The notes below the pieces were generated by a model, which worked only from the letters and a program-made list of their open reading frames with translations, did no database searches and had not been told where the DNA came from. From contig JACMZG010001914.1 of assembly GCA_018340805.1 (NCBI GenBank), positions 3,301,969 through 3,365,968 of the forward strand: DNA of 64,000 bases. The letters are read 5' to 3'. Below, piece after piece: positions 50,101 to 58,695 of this stretch. The stretch's first letter is position 1. The number at the start of each line of letters is the position of its first letter. The DNA is from Microvelia longipes (taxonomy: Eukaryota; Arthropoda; Insecta; Hemiptera; Veliidae). Position numbers and translations under genes: made by a program.

Positions 50101-51490
50101 TTCATGGATGGCTAAGGAAGAATTCCAAAAACTCATGAAACAGCCAAACGCTCCACTCCACAAAAGTGATGGGGTAAGCAGAAGTGAAAGTGTTGGGTAT
50201 GAGTGGAGGTAATCACTCCACATGGTGTCCAGTTCTCACTATAGTGGGGAATAGTTCTAAGGTACCCTGTACCAGTGTACCATATGTTACACTGATATTT
50301 AAGATAATTTAAAATAATCTAATTTACCTAGCAGTGTCTCTAAATCAGCATTCCTCATTACTTGCTGTACTATTAGAGTTTTAAAGACACAGAAATAGAA
50401 AAACTAATGACAATTTTTTTTTAATTTCTTATTCTTGTGATGCGTTGCCATTGTACTCTGAAAATTGTAGTTAATGGAAATAAAATTTGATTTATTTATT
50501 TATTTAAAATGACTCAAATAAACAAAATAGATTATTCAATTTCGGCACCGGAGGTCCGGGGTTCGCAGCCCGGGCTATGCTCTAAGATTTTATGAATAGT
50601 ATTTGTATTAAAATGATTTCGCCAACTTTAATTAATTCTTAGAGTGTAGTTGATACTATCCACCTGAGGTTGTTCCCGCAGGGTGAATACCCTGATGGTA
50701 TTCACTACTAAAAATTGTAGTTAATGGAAATAAAATTTTATTTATTTATTTAAAATTACTCAGCGAACTTGTACAACCTGTACAGATAGACTGTACGTTT
50801 TGATTATATTTCATCCATGGAGAGTCCTTAATGCTTTTATATGTTAGCTTGACACTTGATTTACTTGTTGTTTTAGTGGGGATGTGTGTGAATCTGACTG
50901 AAGAGTTGTGTGTGTTTTACAGGTACTGAAAGCCAACATGGGGATCGGAGGAGTGGTTTCCCTGCTCTGGTTCCAGCGATCCCTCCCACCGTACATATGC
51001 AAGTTTTTTGAGATGTGCTTAATGGTGACTGCTGACCATGGGCCGGCTGTCTCAGGAGCCCACAACACAATCGTCTGTGCTAGGGCCGGCAAGGACTTAG
51101 TCTCTTCCCTTGTCTCTGGACTTCTTACTATTGTGAGTAGCTTAGTTGTGATAGTTAGAGGTGATCATATTAAATGTAACTCTGTTCTGTATTGAAGATA
51201 TCTTCTTGAATACATATAACTTCGATAATATCTTGCTTTAGTTGAATGAACGTCAGTGAGTTCTTTCAGTTCATAACTTTGGGACGGTGTGAATGTTTGT
51301 GTGTCACAATAACTGCCGTAAACATTAATTTATTTTAATGAAATTTAATATACATGTAAAATTAGTCTTCAGAGATGTTAAGTTTTGGTTACAGTGCTAC
51401 CAATATTTTTTAAATGGCAGCCAATATGGCAGACCATTTAAAAAAAAGAAAAAATTGAGTGAAATAATTGTGCTATTGTCTAAAGCTCTT

Positions 51491-51542
<52 letters not shown>

Positions 51543-54500
51543 ATATAATAAAATATATAATATATTTATATATAAATGGACAGTATAGGGGTTTAAAAGA
51601 TATGTTGTTCCTTGTTGGCTACTATAGTTTGAATAATCAAACAGATTTGTTTTTGGTTTGGAGTTGGTCTACTATAGTATAGCTAGTAGTTTTCGGTGCT
51701 CTGCTCCTTATATGAGTCCAATATAATGCAGGATTACCAAAATCTCTAAATAGATAGAACATTTCCTTCTTCTAAACTCATCAACACTGCACTCTTTTTT
51801 GTAAAGTAAGAATAAACAACTTTAAAACTCTTAGAAATTTGTGAAATCATTATGCCATGGTAATGCCTCGTAGCATTTATATCTCTATGTTGGTATCAGT
51901 GCGTTTCTGCTATGAATTATTACTGGGAACCAATAAGAGCCCAGAGATCTCCAGCATTCGGTGCATCAACTATCAAACTAATAGACATACATAAGGCCCC
52001 AAAGAAGTAGTTACTGACGAGGGTTTGAACAATTGGATCCCGTGTACATCTAACATGCTGTGGATTGCAGGGAGACAGGTTCGGAGGAGCCTTGGACGAG
52101 GCAGCTAGACAGTTCAGTGAGGCTTACGACTCTGGTCTCATCCCCATGGAGTTTGTTAACAACATGAGGAAGAAAGGTCAACTCATCATGGGCATCGGCC
52201 ACCGTGTCAAATCTGTGAGTTTTTTCTTGTAAATAATTGAAAATAGGATTGACGAGCCAAGTTATGGTAGATGGTTGCAAGTTACGTTAACAATATGATG
52301 ATGTAAATAGATATTAAGGCACCTTGAGAGTAAAATGAGATAGTTTTTCCTTAGACGAGGATGAAGGGAATGAGAACCAAGGTTATTTGGCACAACTTGG
52401 TCTGTCTAATAACAACTAAAACTTCCTCTGGAAAACTCTTAGAACCTATCTTGGAATCGTTATTCACATTACTTCAGGCAAAGATGTGGTTTGGAGAAAA
52501 ATATTTTTTTCTTTGATTTTTTTTGGGGGTGGGAGGTAGTACGGTTCAGTTTTTAACCTTTTTTGGTAGATCTAAAATTGTTTAACTTATCCCAAACTGG
52601 TCTTTAGTTATTTTATTGATACATAAACTGCTTTAGCTTTTTTATACATTATAATTATATATGTATACACACACAAAACATTTTTTAATATAGTTTAAAA
52701 CATAAATATCCCTAAAAAGTTGAGAACAAACAATAAAATTTAAAGTATATCTGAATTAAAAATAGTATTTTTTTTAATCACAATCTTAATGTTTTTTTAA
52801 TATTAAAATAAAATAAAAAAGTAAAAAAAATATTATAAATTAATTAGTGAGAGAAAAAAATTGAAATTAATTTTTTATTGTTTAATATTTTCTTTTTTTA
52901 TATTTTTAACTATATAAAATAATGTATTTTTCTTTTAAATATATATAATAATGTATTTTTTCTTAATCAACTAAATAACTAATAAAGTAATTTAACTAAG
53001 GATAACTATCTGAAATAATGTTTTTATTTTCTTTTTCTCCTTTTTTTAATAAAACAAATTAAATAACTAATTAAAAGAAATAAACTGGAGTGAACGCACA
53101 ATATAGGTTTAGTTGTAATTTTTTCTAAGTTGAGTAATCCTTTATTTCACATAATATACATTTCTGTAAATTGTAAAAAGTCAAAACAAATAATTTATTT
53201 GTTACAATTAAAATTTATGGATTGAAATTCTACCACACTGTACAAGGAATTTTTTAAAAGATTAATTTTTACTACTTTGTCAAATCTTTTCTCTTCAAGG
53301 GCTCTTATATTTTCAGGTAGTAAGTTGTACAGCTTTAGCCCTGCTTGAATTGAATTATATTTAGCTGTTCTTGTCAGTCTGTATTTGTTAAGTTTTAAAT
53401 GACTTGTCTGCCTTGTATAGTGAGAATGAATGTTCTCTACTTTAGTTAGACTTGATCTAATACTATGAATGTAATTTAAAGCTGATACTATAAAAGAAAA
53501 AAGTAAGAATTTCATGAGTCTGAAAAAATTGTTTAAAAGATGTTTTGTTGAGTAGATTTAAGATAACCCGTAGTGCTTTTTTTTTTGTAGAATAAATAGT
53601 CTACTCGCATGGGGAGAAGCTCCCCAAATCATTGTGCCGTAAGATATTAAACTAAAAAATGAGCAAAATAAACTATGTTAAGAGAATTTTGGGAGAGGGA
53701 GCTTGAAACTTTCTTGAGCATATAATGTACTTAATCTTTTAGCTAAATAGTCAATATGAGTTTCCCATGATAATTTGTTGTCAATATAGATACCTAAAAA
53801 TTTAAAAGAGTTTATGCTGTTATCCATAAAATTAACTTAATTTTACTTAATTAAATTATAATTATTAATTATAAATTAATTAATTAATTAATGTTTTATT
53901 ATTATTAAGTTTTACTTATTGGCTTTTACCTTAGTCATTAAATTAAGCTGCACTGTAGCTCAAGCAAGTCGGATTGAGTTTGGAGTTTTGGAATTGAAAA
54001 AATTACCCCATAATCATCCATTTTGATCTTGTAAATTTGTTAGGAACATTAACATTTATTTCTTCCAAAAAATTTGGGCAGTCAATGTTATTATTAAGAA
54101 TATCATAGAGCATTATGAGATCATTGTGCTTCCTCCTAGTTTCAAGGGGTAGTAAGTTAATGTTAAGGGGTAGTATGATACGTAATGTTAAAAGTACCGT
54201 TTGTTTTTTAATATTTATGTGAATAGTGAATATTCTCTGTTTGCTTATTTTGACCATATTACCTCGAGCTAACATGTCTGTTTGTTTGACAGCTCAACAA
54301 CCCAGACCAGAGGGTGAAAATCATCAAGGAGTTTGTACTGGAGAATTTCCCTGCCACTCCCCTCCTCAACTACGCTCTCGAAGTGGAGAAGATCACCACG
54401 TCCAAGAAACCCAACCTCATTCTTAATGTAGATGGAGTTATTGCCGTCTCCTTCTGTGATCTACTCAGGAACAGCGGCTCTTTCACAAGGTGCTCCAAAT

Positions 54501-57500
54501 AATTATATATAAACCATGATTTGTTAAAAACAAATTGTTGAACAAGTGATGTTGTGAAAATAATTTTAGCTCATGACAAAGCAAGTAACTTACCACTTTT
54601 GGCAGAACAAAATAAACTAACAAAACCTTTAGAGTTAATGTGTTCCTGTCATAATTTATGCATTTTGACTGAGAAGTGGGGGAATAGATCCTCACCCATC
54701 CATTGCTTTCATGCCAGTGTTTTTATCAGAGCAATTTTCTTTAGAATTAGTTTAAAATGAGCTATTTTTTGGTACGTCTATTAAAAATTTACAAAAATAT
54801 GATTTTTTCTGTCTTGCCTTGCTTTTATTATAATAAAGGTGACAGTCTCTGTGAAAAACACCTCCCCTGATTTCAACAAAGCTAATTTTCACTTTGTTAT
54901 GAGGCCCTGATGAAGCATCACAAAGACTGATAGTACTGACAGTTGTTATCATGAAACTTTTGCGACTCAAATTACATGGCTCTCAAACAGTTGACTATGT
55001 TGATGTTGTAAGTAATAATAATGATGCCTGTGTAGTGGCTCATCAGGGAAACCCCCTGCAGGAACTGCCTCAGGTGGTAAGCGTAACCATCACAGTCAAC
55101 GTTTAATCTTAAGTTTACAATAATCTATTTGTACAAACCTTATATAAACTGACAGCATAATCTGGGATTATGCTCTCAGATTATAAAATTCAACTCAAGG
55201 AGAGAAATTGTATCGTTTAAAGTACATGTACCTCGAAGGCGACTCAATAAATGAGTTAATAATGCATCAAAGAATTTAATCGGTATAGAATGTCGGAAGT
55301 TTTGCGAGAGAGTCAGACAGAAGGTGAGGGTGAACTTGGTGCTGGCATCTAGTGGCAGCTCTGAAACTAACTCTCCTTACCATTACATTTGTCCCACTTT
55401 ATTACCATTTTAACGTCACGAGTATCTACATTAAATTGGTCATTATTATTTAAAGCAATCAGTTTAGTGCCAGAAGTAGTTTGCATAAATAAGACGACTG
55501 TGGTGCATTCTTGTAGTTGGTGATGCTACCAAATTACACACTAACAGGTGACGGAACTAACCTCTACTTGTCTGAAATAATAAATCCTAGAACAATGTTT
55601 CATTATCTGAAACAATATATTGTTTGATGTGTGTGTGTGAGAGTTAATATTGCTATTAATTTTTAATTTTTGTTAATATAATAATGGTTTTGGCTTGACA
55701 GGGAAGAAGCACAGGAATACATAGAGATGGGTTCCATAAACAGCCTGTTTGTACTTGGAAGAAGTATTGGATTCATTGGTCAGTATTATATTAATAATAA
55801 ACTATAAACAATATAATAAGAAGATATATATTTATTATATTTAGACGATATTTAGAATATTTCTAGAAGAAGATATATTAGAATATAATTTATATTATAG
55901 AATATATTTAGAATATATATATTTATTTTTTATTTTTTTATATTTATTATTTTATATATTTTTTATATTATTTATTATATATTTATTTATTATAATAATT
56001 TATATATATTTTATATTTATTATATATTTTATATTATTTTTATATTTATTATATATTTTTTTATTTTTTATATTATTATATATATATATTTAGCTGAGGG
56101 TGCATTGAGAGAGAGAGAGGAGTGTCTGAGGTTAATCCCTTTTACAAATCTCAAATATTATAATGTTGGTACCATTGCTCTACACCTCAACTTTTAGCCT
56201 TGAGGCATCTCCTGTGTATCTTTTTTAGAAAGCAACCTGTATACTTTCGGCAGGGTCACACATTAAAATATACGTCACTTGCATGTCATCCATTGAGCAG
56301 GAAAGTATGATTTTTCACAATCGAGGCTTTCTTATTCTATTTGTGTAATGATGTATGTGGTTCTTGAGCTGGTACTTTATTAGCCACATGAATAAGTGAC
56401 TTGCTTTCAAGGAGACTTTTACCCTACAGCTCAATTACATAGTTTGTGCCTTTAAATTTCAGCATCTCTATTTTAACCGGATATTTTATGTACATGTAAT
56501 ATGATAACCGTTTATTACTATTAGGTACTTTTCCTTGGCCCATAACCAACGATTATAATACAACACACGGCTAAAATCATTTGACAGCGTGGGAAAAACA
56601 ACTTATTTTAGTCTAAAAGGATATTGAGTCAATCAAAAATTTATTTGATTATGGACCACTACTATATTTTAGATGTACCGGCCTCAAAAAAATGTTAAGA
56701 AAATTAGATTGGTCACCCTTAAAAATTTAAAGGGTACCGATTAAAAAAAATATATGGAAAAATACTATCTCTCATAAAATTTGGGGCTCCAATCCCATTT
56801 ATACAAAACACTTTTTATTTCTTAGGGAGAAAAACCAGCCTCAAAAAACTCCCGAGGGGAAAAAGTAACTTTTTCTACCTTGGAAAGTAAAAACTGCTTC
56901 TTTACTCCTTAAAAACTAGTCATTAAATATCACATTACATACCATCTGGAGATAAAAAAAGATTACTTTTGATGTTTGTTACTCACAAAATATTATTTGA
57001 CTATATGAAGTTGCCTTAAAACTATTTAAGAAAAATTTAACTTTTAACTTTATTTATTAAATATTTTTTTTTACAATTCTCAGTATAAGTTTATGATACA
57101 TATTTTCCTAGGAGAAAACTCATTTACTTTAAATTTTTAAATAGGTTTTAATTACATATAATTTTCCTAGGAAAAAAACTCAGTTTATTTTATTTTTATA
57201 GTTATGATACTTATTTATTCCCTAGGCGAAAAAAACTTCAGTTTACTGATATTTTTTCCTAGGAGAAAAAACTTCAATTTTAATTTTTATTTAAGTTTGA
57301 TATATTTTTCCCTAGGAGGAAAAAACTCATTTTACTTTATTTTTATTTTAGTTAGATACTATTTATTCCCTAGGAGAAAAACTCAGTTTATTTTATTTTA
57401 TTTAAGTTATGAACTTATTTTTTCCCTAGGGAGAAAAACTCATTTACTTTATTTATTTAGGTATGATACATATTTATTCCCTAGGGGAGAAAAAAACTCA

Positions 57501-57698
57501 GTTTACTTTATTTTTATTGCTTTTAATTTAAAATTTAACATAAAAATGATGAAATACTTTGTCTTCACTGAACAAAAAATATGTTTTATTTTTTTTTGTT
57601 TTGCAGGTCATTACTTGGATCAGAAGAGACTGAAGCAGGGACTGTACAGGCATCCGTGGGACGACATATCATACGTCCTTCCAGAACAATACAACTGA
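35509..57698 (+). CDS. ACLY: ATP-citrate lyase (ATP-citrate synthase), 15 coding exons
   Basis: Cytosolic enzyme that converts citrate, CoA and ATP to acetyl-CoA, oxaloacetate, ADP and phosphate, supplying acetyl-CoA for lipid synthesis and acetylation. Coding exons: 35509-35664, 37724-37843, 38804-38866, 39827-40017, 41209-41467, 42659-42871, 43007-44189, 45111-45247, 45866-45967, 46471-46566, 50923-51132, 52071-52214, 54293-54489, 55702-55778, 57607-57698. Every junction is GT-AG and the phases sum to an uninterrupted frame of 1079 codons plus TGA. The family is normally about 1090-1100 residues; the difference lies mostly in the linker after residue 430. Domain order by eye: ATP-grasp/succinyl-CoA-synthetase beta-like half (about 1-420), phosphorylatable linker (about 430-470), CoA-ligase alpha-like half (about 470-800) with FGHAG phospho-His at about 739 (human His760), and citrate-synthase-like module (about 820-1079) with His879 ([12 protein letters not shown]), His954 (GIGHRVKS) and Asp1005 (NVDG). 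All catalytic residues are intact, so it should be functional. The start is chosen because MSAKAI matches the family N-terminus. Confidence 0.97.
35694..35876. repeat. 30-bp minisatellite in ACLY intron 1
   Basis: Six units of AGGAAATGTTGCGTGTCACA then ATCCTGTCTG, with point variants, starting about 30 bases after the exon-1 donor. Because 30 is divisible by three it gives a repetitive open frame that is not a gene. Confidence 0.95.
36180..36520. repeat. Two short tandem arrays in ACLY intron 1
   Basis: TTAGTAAATAAACAATAATA plus A-run units of 26-29 bases at about 36188-36370, and TAACTTTAACCAGTTAGTTATAGTTA units of 28 bases at about 36440-36520. Confidence 0.85.
36579..37007 (+). CDS. Unrecognised Lys/Asn/Ser-rich ORF in ACLY intron 1
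   Basis: A 142-codon frame on the gene strand inside the first coding-region intron. It starts [20 protein letters not shown], after which composition is dominated by N, K, S and T with basic stretches and a KRKKYKK end. No signal peptide, membrane segment or known domain seen. AT-rich codon use is unlike the ACLY exons. It is followed about 250 bases later by a retroposon-like tail with (ATT)n, so it may be a transposon ORF1 remnant; a chance frame in A-rich DNA is the alternative. Confidence 0.25.
   Translation: MVPVMKTARECGNHAIITNFNLIINGEQWDLENAKLKFHGKNNASSRSDMDSSSTISSSASNKNKTNKKTNKNKIARKNKNVNTPTSKLNLSKLHSKPSNEQNKLTENFQNTLSTSNHKHKDSNFEQPHVSKRKKYKKMYTF
37261..37600 (+). repeat. Retroposon-like tails and (ATT)n arrays
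   Basis: 37261-37402 looks like a retroposon 3' end (ATAAGCAATAAATGGTG followed by ATT repeats). A second unit runs to a 70-base (ATT)n array at 37530-37600. Source families not identified. Confidence 0.6.
37724..37843 (+). CDS. ACLY: ACLY coding exon 2 (residues 53-92)
   Basis: Begins after caatag, phase 0, with [18 protein letters not shown], the ATP-grasp nucleotide-binding lysine/arginine segment typical of the family. It ends at a GTGAGT donor. The 5' side of the acceptor is a long ATT-rich stretch (37530-37720). Confidence 0.95.
37929..38178. mobile_element. MITE-like palindromic element, sister of 32878-33095
   Basis: Arms AATCAAAGAATCAGCTACCG..TTGGATATGAATATCCCT and the complement ending AGCTGATTCTTTGATT. 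An inner GGACGAGCCCTCCTGAGGGC palindrome. Preceded by GGTTGTATTTACCGCAAGTT as in the sister copy. Confidence 0.85.
38804..38866 (+). CDS. ACLY: ACLY coding exon 3 (residues 93-113)
   Basis: A 63-base exon, phase 0 on both sides, encoding [20 protein letters not shown] plus Pro. Acceptor ttttcag and donor GTAAGT are both strong. Confidence 0.94.
39250..39690. repeat. Minisatellite, 26-bp units in 52-bp dimers, ACLY intron 3
   Basis: Alternating ATGCTGACTCAGCAAAATTA and AAGCTGCCTCTGCAAAATTA units joined by TAAAAT; about 17 monomers. The array degenerates to the right. Confidence 0.93.
39827..40017 (+). CDS. ACLY: ACLY coding exon 4 (residues 114-176, ATP-grasp core)
   Basis: Starts after ttggcag with [12 protein letters not shown] and contains [17 protein letters not shown], a signature of the ATP-grasp half. 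It ends two bases into the codon for residue 177 (GTGAGT donor). Confidence 0.95.
40416..40597. mobile_element. MITE-like element in ACLY intron 4
   Basis: Termini ATTATAGTATGC..ACACGGTTAAAATCAGTTGAC / GTCAACT..TTATCATGTGGCATACTATAAT; inner AACCTCATTGGCTCCTT matches GGAACCAATGAGGTT inverted. Diverged copies at about 44510-44625 and 56555-56660. Confidence 0.8.
40822..41178 (+). mobile_element. LINE 3' end in ACLY intron 4
   Basis: An 84-codon frame ends [36 protein letters not shown], resembling the C-terminus of Jockey/CR1-like ORF2 proteins (LYNxLP..K..FK..K..LLxxxYxxxEF). A short 3' UTR with CAATAAACTC leads into an (ATT)n tail at 41149-41178. The tail ends about 30 bases before the exon-5 acceptor. 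Confidence 0.55.
41209..41467 (+). CDS. ACLY: ACLY coding exon 5 (residues 177-263)
   Basis: Completes the split lysine codon and encodes [12 protein letters not shown] and [12 protein letters not shown], the carboxylate/metal-binding end of the ATP-grasp fold, through to GASLK. The donor is GTTAGA, weaker than consensus, but the next exon resumes exactly at the conserved LTIL. Confidence 0.95.
42168..42297. repeat. 71-bp tandem duplication in ACLY intron 5
   Basis: ATTGATGCTTTxAACTAAATG..AAGGCATAGCAACAGTCAACC occurs at 42168 and 42239 with one base different. Confidence 0.9.
42659..42871 (+). CDS. ACLY: ACLY coding exon 6 (residues 264-334)
   Basis: Acceptor ttttcag. Encodes [20 protein letters not shown] and the [16 protein letters not shown] citrate-binding segment. 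Phase 0 on both sides; GTAAAC donor. Confidence 0.96.
43007..44189 (+). CDS. ACLY: ACLY coding exon 7 (residues 335-728; linker and CoA-ligase half)
   Basis: The largest exon (1183 bases), separated from exon 6 by only 135 bases. It encodes [17 protein letters not shown], the [11 protein letters not shown] region, a short linker with RPASPF around Ser449 (aligns by eye with the human RTASFS phosphosite, Ser455), then [25 protein letters not shown] and [13 protein letters not shown] of the CoA-ligase half. It ends one base into codon 729 with a GTAATT donor. A 168-residue open frame on the opposite strand here is only a shadow. Confidence 0.97.
45111..45247 (+). CDS. ACLY: ACLY coding exon 8 (residues 729-774; phospho-histidine)
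   Basis: Acceptor ttgcag. Encodes [17 protein letters not shown]; the His at about residue 739 is the phospho-enzyme histidine of the family. Ends in LGE with a GTAAGA donor. Confidence 0.96.
45866..45967 (+). CDS. ACLY: ACLY coding exon 9 (residues 775-808)
   Basis: After ttacag. Encodes [13 protein letters not shown]...[15 protein letters not shown], the hinge toward the C-terminal module. The donor GTAATG is slightly off consensus. Confidence 0.94.
46471..46566 (+). CDS. ACLY: ACLY coding exon 10 (residues 809-840)
   Basis: After gtgtgcag. Encodes [20 protein letters not shown]...YAGMPISD. The GTGAGT donor opens the longest coding-region intron (4356 bases), which is filled with repeats. 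Confidence 0.95.
46778..47014. mobile_element. MITE-like element in ACLY intron 10
   Basis: About 90-base inverted termini (AAACAGATTA..ACACAAAAGTCC, ATATATAATAATAACTAAGC, TTTCGACTAAAAATTAGTCA) and a short AT-rich centre. The TCGAAAGC/GATGATGAC motif resembles sequences near 45400 and 29115. Confidence 0.9.
47346..47390. repeat. Perfect 19-bp hairpin
   Basis: AATAAAGTTTGTCTTTCCA, 7-base loop, exact complement. The stem is shorter than a typical insect pre-miRNA; function unknown. Confidence 0.75.
47574..48074. repeat. 22-bp satellite, about 22 units, ACLY intron 10
   Basis: Units GTGCACTAAGTCTAAGTTAG plus GG, with occasional indels, over 500 bases. No unique spacers, so not CRISPR-like. Confidence 0.96.
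48581..49577. mobile_element. Long-TIR element flanked by TA, ACLY intron 10
   Basis: Termini CAGGGTGGAACAATTCACTT / AAGTGAATTGTTCCACCCTG with TA on both sides, as for Tc1/mariner-type insertion. The left arm (48581 to about 48925) is complementary both to 48935 to about 49200 and to 49270-49577, so the right arm is present twice. A TATCATTGTGATAGTACTATCACAATG stem, written here in two parts, lies at the centre. No transposase; non-autonomous. Confidence 0.88.
49725..49930 (+). mobile_element. LINE ORF2 C-terminal fragment (R1/I-type pattern)
   Basis: Reads [20 protein letters not shown] then [15 protein letters not shown], stop after NPDED, then [12 protein letters not shown]. This matches the CxxC..ETxxHxxCxCxAL..R....G..IKGxGLL end of RNase-H-bearing LINEs, with Cys changed to Gly in the knuckle. 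Dead fragment. Confidence 0.7.
50460..50762 (+). mobile_element. SINE copy (family of 2055-2288) between duplicated tails
   Basis: 50542-50700 carries GGTCCGGGGTTCGCAGCCC (B box at 50561-50571), CTATGCTCTAAG and GTTGTTCCCGCAGGG..CCCTGATGG. A 53-base tail AAATTGTAGTTAATGGAAAT plus AAAATTT.ATTTATTTATTT occurs both before (50463-50513) and after (50711-50760) the copy. Confidence 0.75.
50923..51132 (+). CDS. ACLY: ACLY coding exon 11 (residues 841-910; catalytic His879)
   Basis: After ttttacag. Encodes [17 protein letters not shown] and [20 protein letters not shown]; His879 matches the first catalytic His of the citrate-synthase-like module. GTGAGT donor. Confidence 0.96.
51497..51540. repeat. 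(TA)n microsatellite, ACLY intron 11
   Basis: Pure TA tract of about 40 bases. Confidence 0.95.
52071..52214 (+). CDS. ACLY: ACLY coding exon 12 (residues 911-958; catalytic His954)
   Basis: After gattgcag. Encodes [20 protein letters not shown] and ends in [11 protein letters not shown], with the second catalytic His at about 954. GTGAGT donor. Confidence 0.96.
52500..53100. other. AT-rich spacer in ACLY intron 12
   Basis: Extremely A/T-rich with no recognisable feature. Confidence 0.6.
53195..53830 (-). mobile_element. Jockey-type LINE C-terminus, ACLY intron 12
   Basis: Minus strand: [62 protein letters not shown], then the 106-codon frame with [22 protein letters not shown] and [12 protein letters not shown]. 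This is the conserved post-RT end of Jockey/CR1-like ORF2. Stops interrupt it near 53690, and it is 5'-truncated. Antisense to ACLY. Confidence 0.82.
54003..54275 (-). mobile_element. LINE ORF2 tail fragment, ACLY intron 12
   Basis: Ninety-codon minus-strand frame with [20 protein letters not shown] and [16 protein letters not shown], the usual LPLxxRRxxxDLxxLYKIxN..DCPxLLxxI pattern near the C-terminus of Jockey/I-type LINEs. It ends 17 bases before ACLY exon 13. Confidence 0.65.
54293..54489 (+). CDS. ACLY: ACLY coding exon 13 (residues 959-1023; catalytic Asp1005)
   Basis: After tttgacag. Encodes [34 protein letters not shown] (Asp1005) and SGSFT, ending two bases into the Arg codon. The donor GTGCTC is unusually poor, but the frame and the conserved FTREEA junction require it. 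Confidence 0.94.
55012..55200 (-). mobile_element. SINE copy (family of 2055-2288), 5'-truncated
   Basis: On the minus strand: TTATGCTGTCAGTTTATATA .. GTTACGCTTACCACCTGAGG .. CCTGCAGGGGG..CCCTGATGAGCCACT, tail (TTA)n. The tRNA-like head is missing. Confidence 0.75.
55702..55778 (+). CDS. ACLY: ACLY coding exon 14 (residues 1024-1049)
   Basis: After cttgacag. Completes the Arg codon and encodes [20 protein letters not shown] plus SIGFI. It ends one base into a Gly codon at a GTCAGT donor. Confidence 0.94.
55800..56090. other. AT-only spacer in ACLY intron 14
   Basis: TTATTTATA-type low-complexity sequence from just after the exon-14 donor. Confidence 0.7.
57090..57525. repeat. Tandem repeat of about 58 bp, ACLY intron 14
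   Basis: About eight degenerate units of TTCCCTAGGAGAAAAACTCA followed by GTTTA..TTTATTTTTATT..AGTTATGATACTTATTTA. An open frame passes through the array and into the last ACLY exon in frame (57204-57698). Confidence 0.88.
57607..57698 (+). CDS. ACLY: ACLY coding exon 15 (residues 1050-1079 and stop)
   Basis: After tttgcag. Encodes [20 protein letters not shown] and [10 protein letters not shown], then TGA at 57696-57698. The tail [15 protein letters not shown] style is highly conserved in the family; here it ends in QYN rather than the vertebrate HMSM. Confidence 0.96.
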
Positions 57699-57765
57699 AT
57701 CGTAATCTAACCTCCTCCGACCTGAGAGATGATGAACACCGTCCTAGTGAGACAAGATGTTTAGA
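57699..57765 (+). other. ACLY: ACLY 3' UTR, beginning only
   Basis: Sixty-seven bases after the stop codon, then the assembly gap. No polyadenylation signal is visible before the Ns, so the transcript end is hidden in or beyond the gap. Confidence 0.7.
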
Positions 57766-58695
57766 NNNNNNNNNNNNNNNNNNNNNNNNNNNNNNNNNNN
57801 NNNNNNNNNNNNNNNNNNNNNNNNNNNNNNNNNNNNNNNNNNNNNNNNNNNNNNNNNNNNNNNNNNNNNNNNNNNNNNNNNNNNNNNNNNNNNNNNNNNN
57901 NNNNNNNNNNNNNNNNNNNNNNNNNNNNNNNNNNNNNNNNNNNNNNNNNNNNNNNNNNNNNNNNNNNNNNNNNNNNNNNNNNNNNNNNNNNNNNNNNNNN
58001 NNNNNNNNNNNNNNNNNNNNNNNNNNNNNNNNNNNNNNNNNNNNNNNNNNNNNNNNNNNNNNNNNNNNNNNNNNNNNNNNNNNNNNNNNNNNNNNNNNNN
58101 NNNNNNNNNNNNNNNNNNNNNNNNNNNNNNNNNNNNNNNNNNNNNNNNNNNNNNNNNNNNNNNNNNNNNNNNNNNNNNNNNNNNNNNNNNNNNNNNNNNN
58201 NNNNNNNNNNNNNNNNNNNNNNNNNNNNNNNNNNNNNNNNNNNNNNNNNNNNNNNNNNNNNNNNNNNNNNNNNNNNNNNNNNNNNNNNNNNNNNNNNNNN
58301 NNNNNNNNNNNNNNNNNNNNNNNNNNNNNNNNNNNNNNNNNNNNNNNNNNNNNNNNNNNNNNNNNNNNNNNNNNNNNNNNNNNNNNNNNNNNNNNNNNNN
58401 NNNNNNNNNNNNNNNNNNNNNNNNNNNNNNNNNNNNNNNNNNNNNNNNNNNNNNNNNNNNNNNNNNNNNNNNNNNNNNNNNNNNNNNNNNNNNNNNNNNN
58501 NNNNNNNNNNNNNNNNNNNNNNNNNNNNNNNNNNNNNNNNNNNNNNNNNNNNNNNNNNNNNNNNNNNNNNNNNNNNNNNNNNNNNNNNNNNNNNNNNNNN
58601 NNNNNNNNNNNNNNNNNNNNNNNNNNNNNNNNNNNNNNNNNNNNNNNNNNNNNNNNNNNNNNNNNNNNNNNNNNNNNNNNNNNNNNNNNNNNNNN
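57766..58695. other. Assembly gap (930 N)
   Basis: A run of undetermined bases. Open frames spanning it are meaningless. Continuity between ACLY and the sequence on the right depends on scaffolding. Confidence 0.99.
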
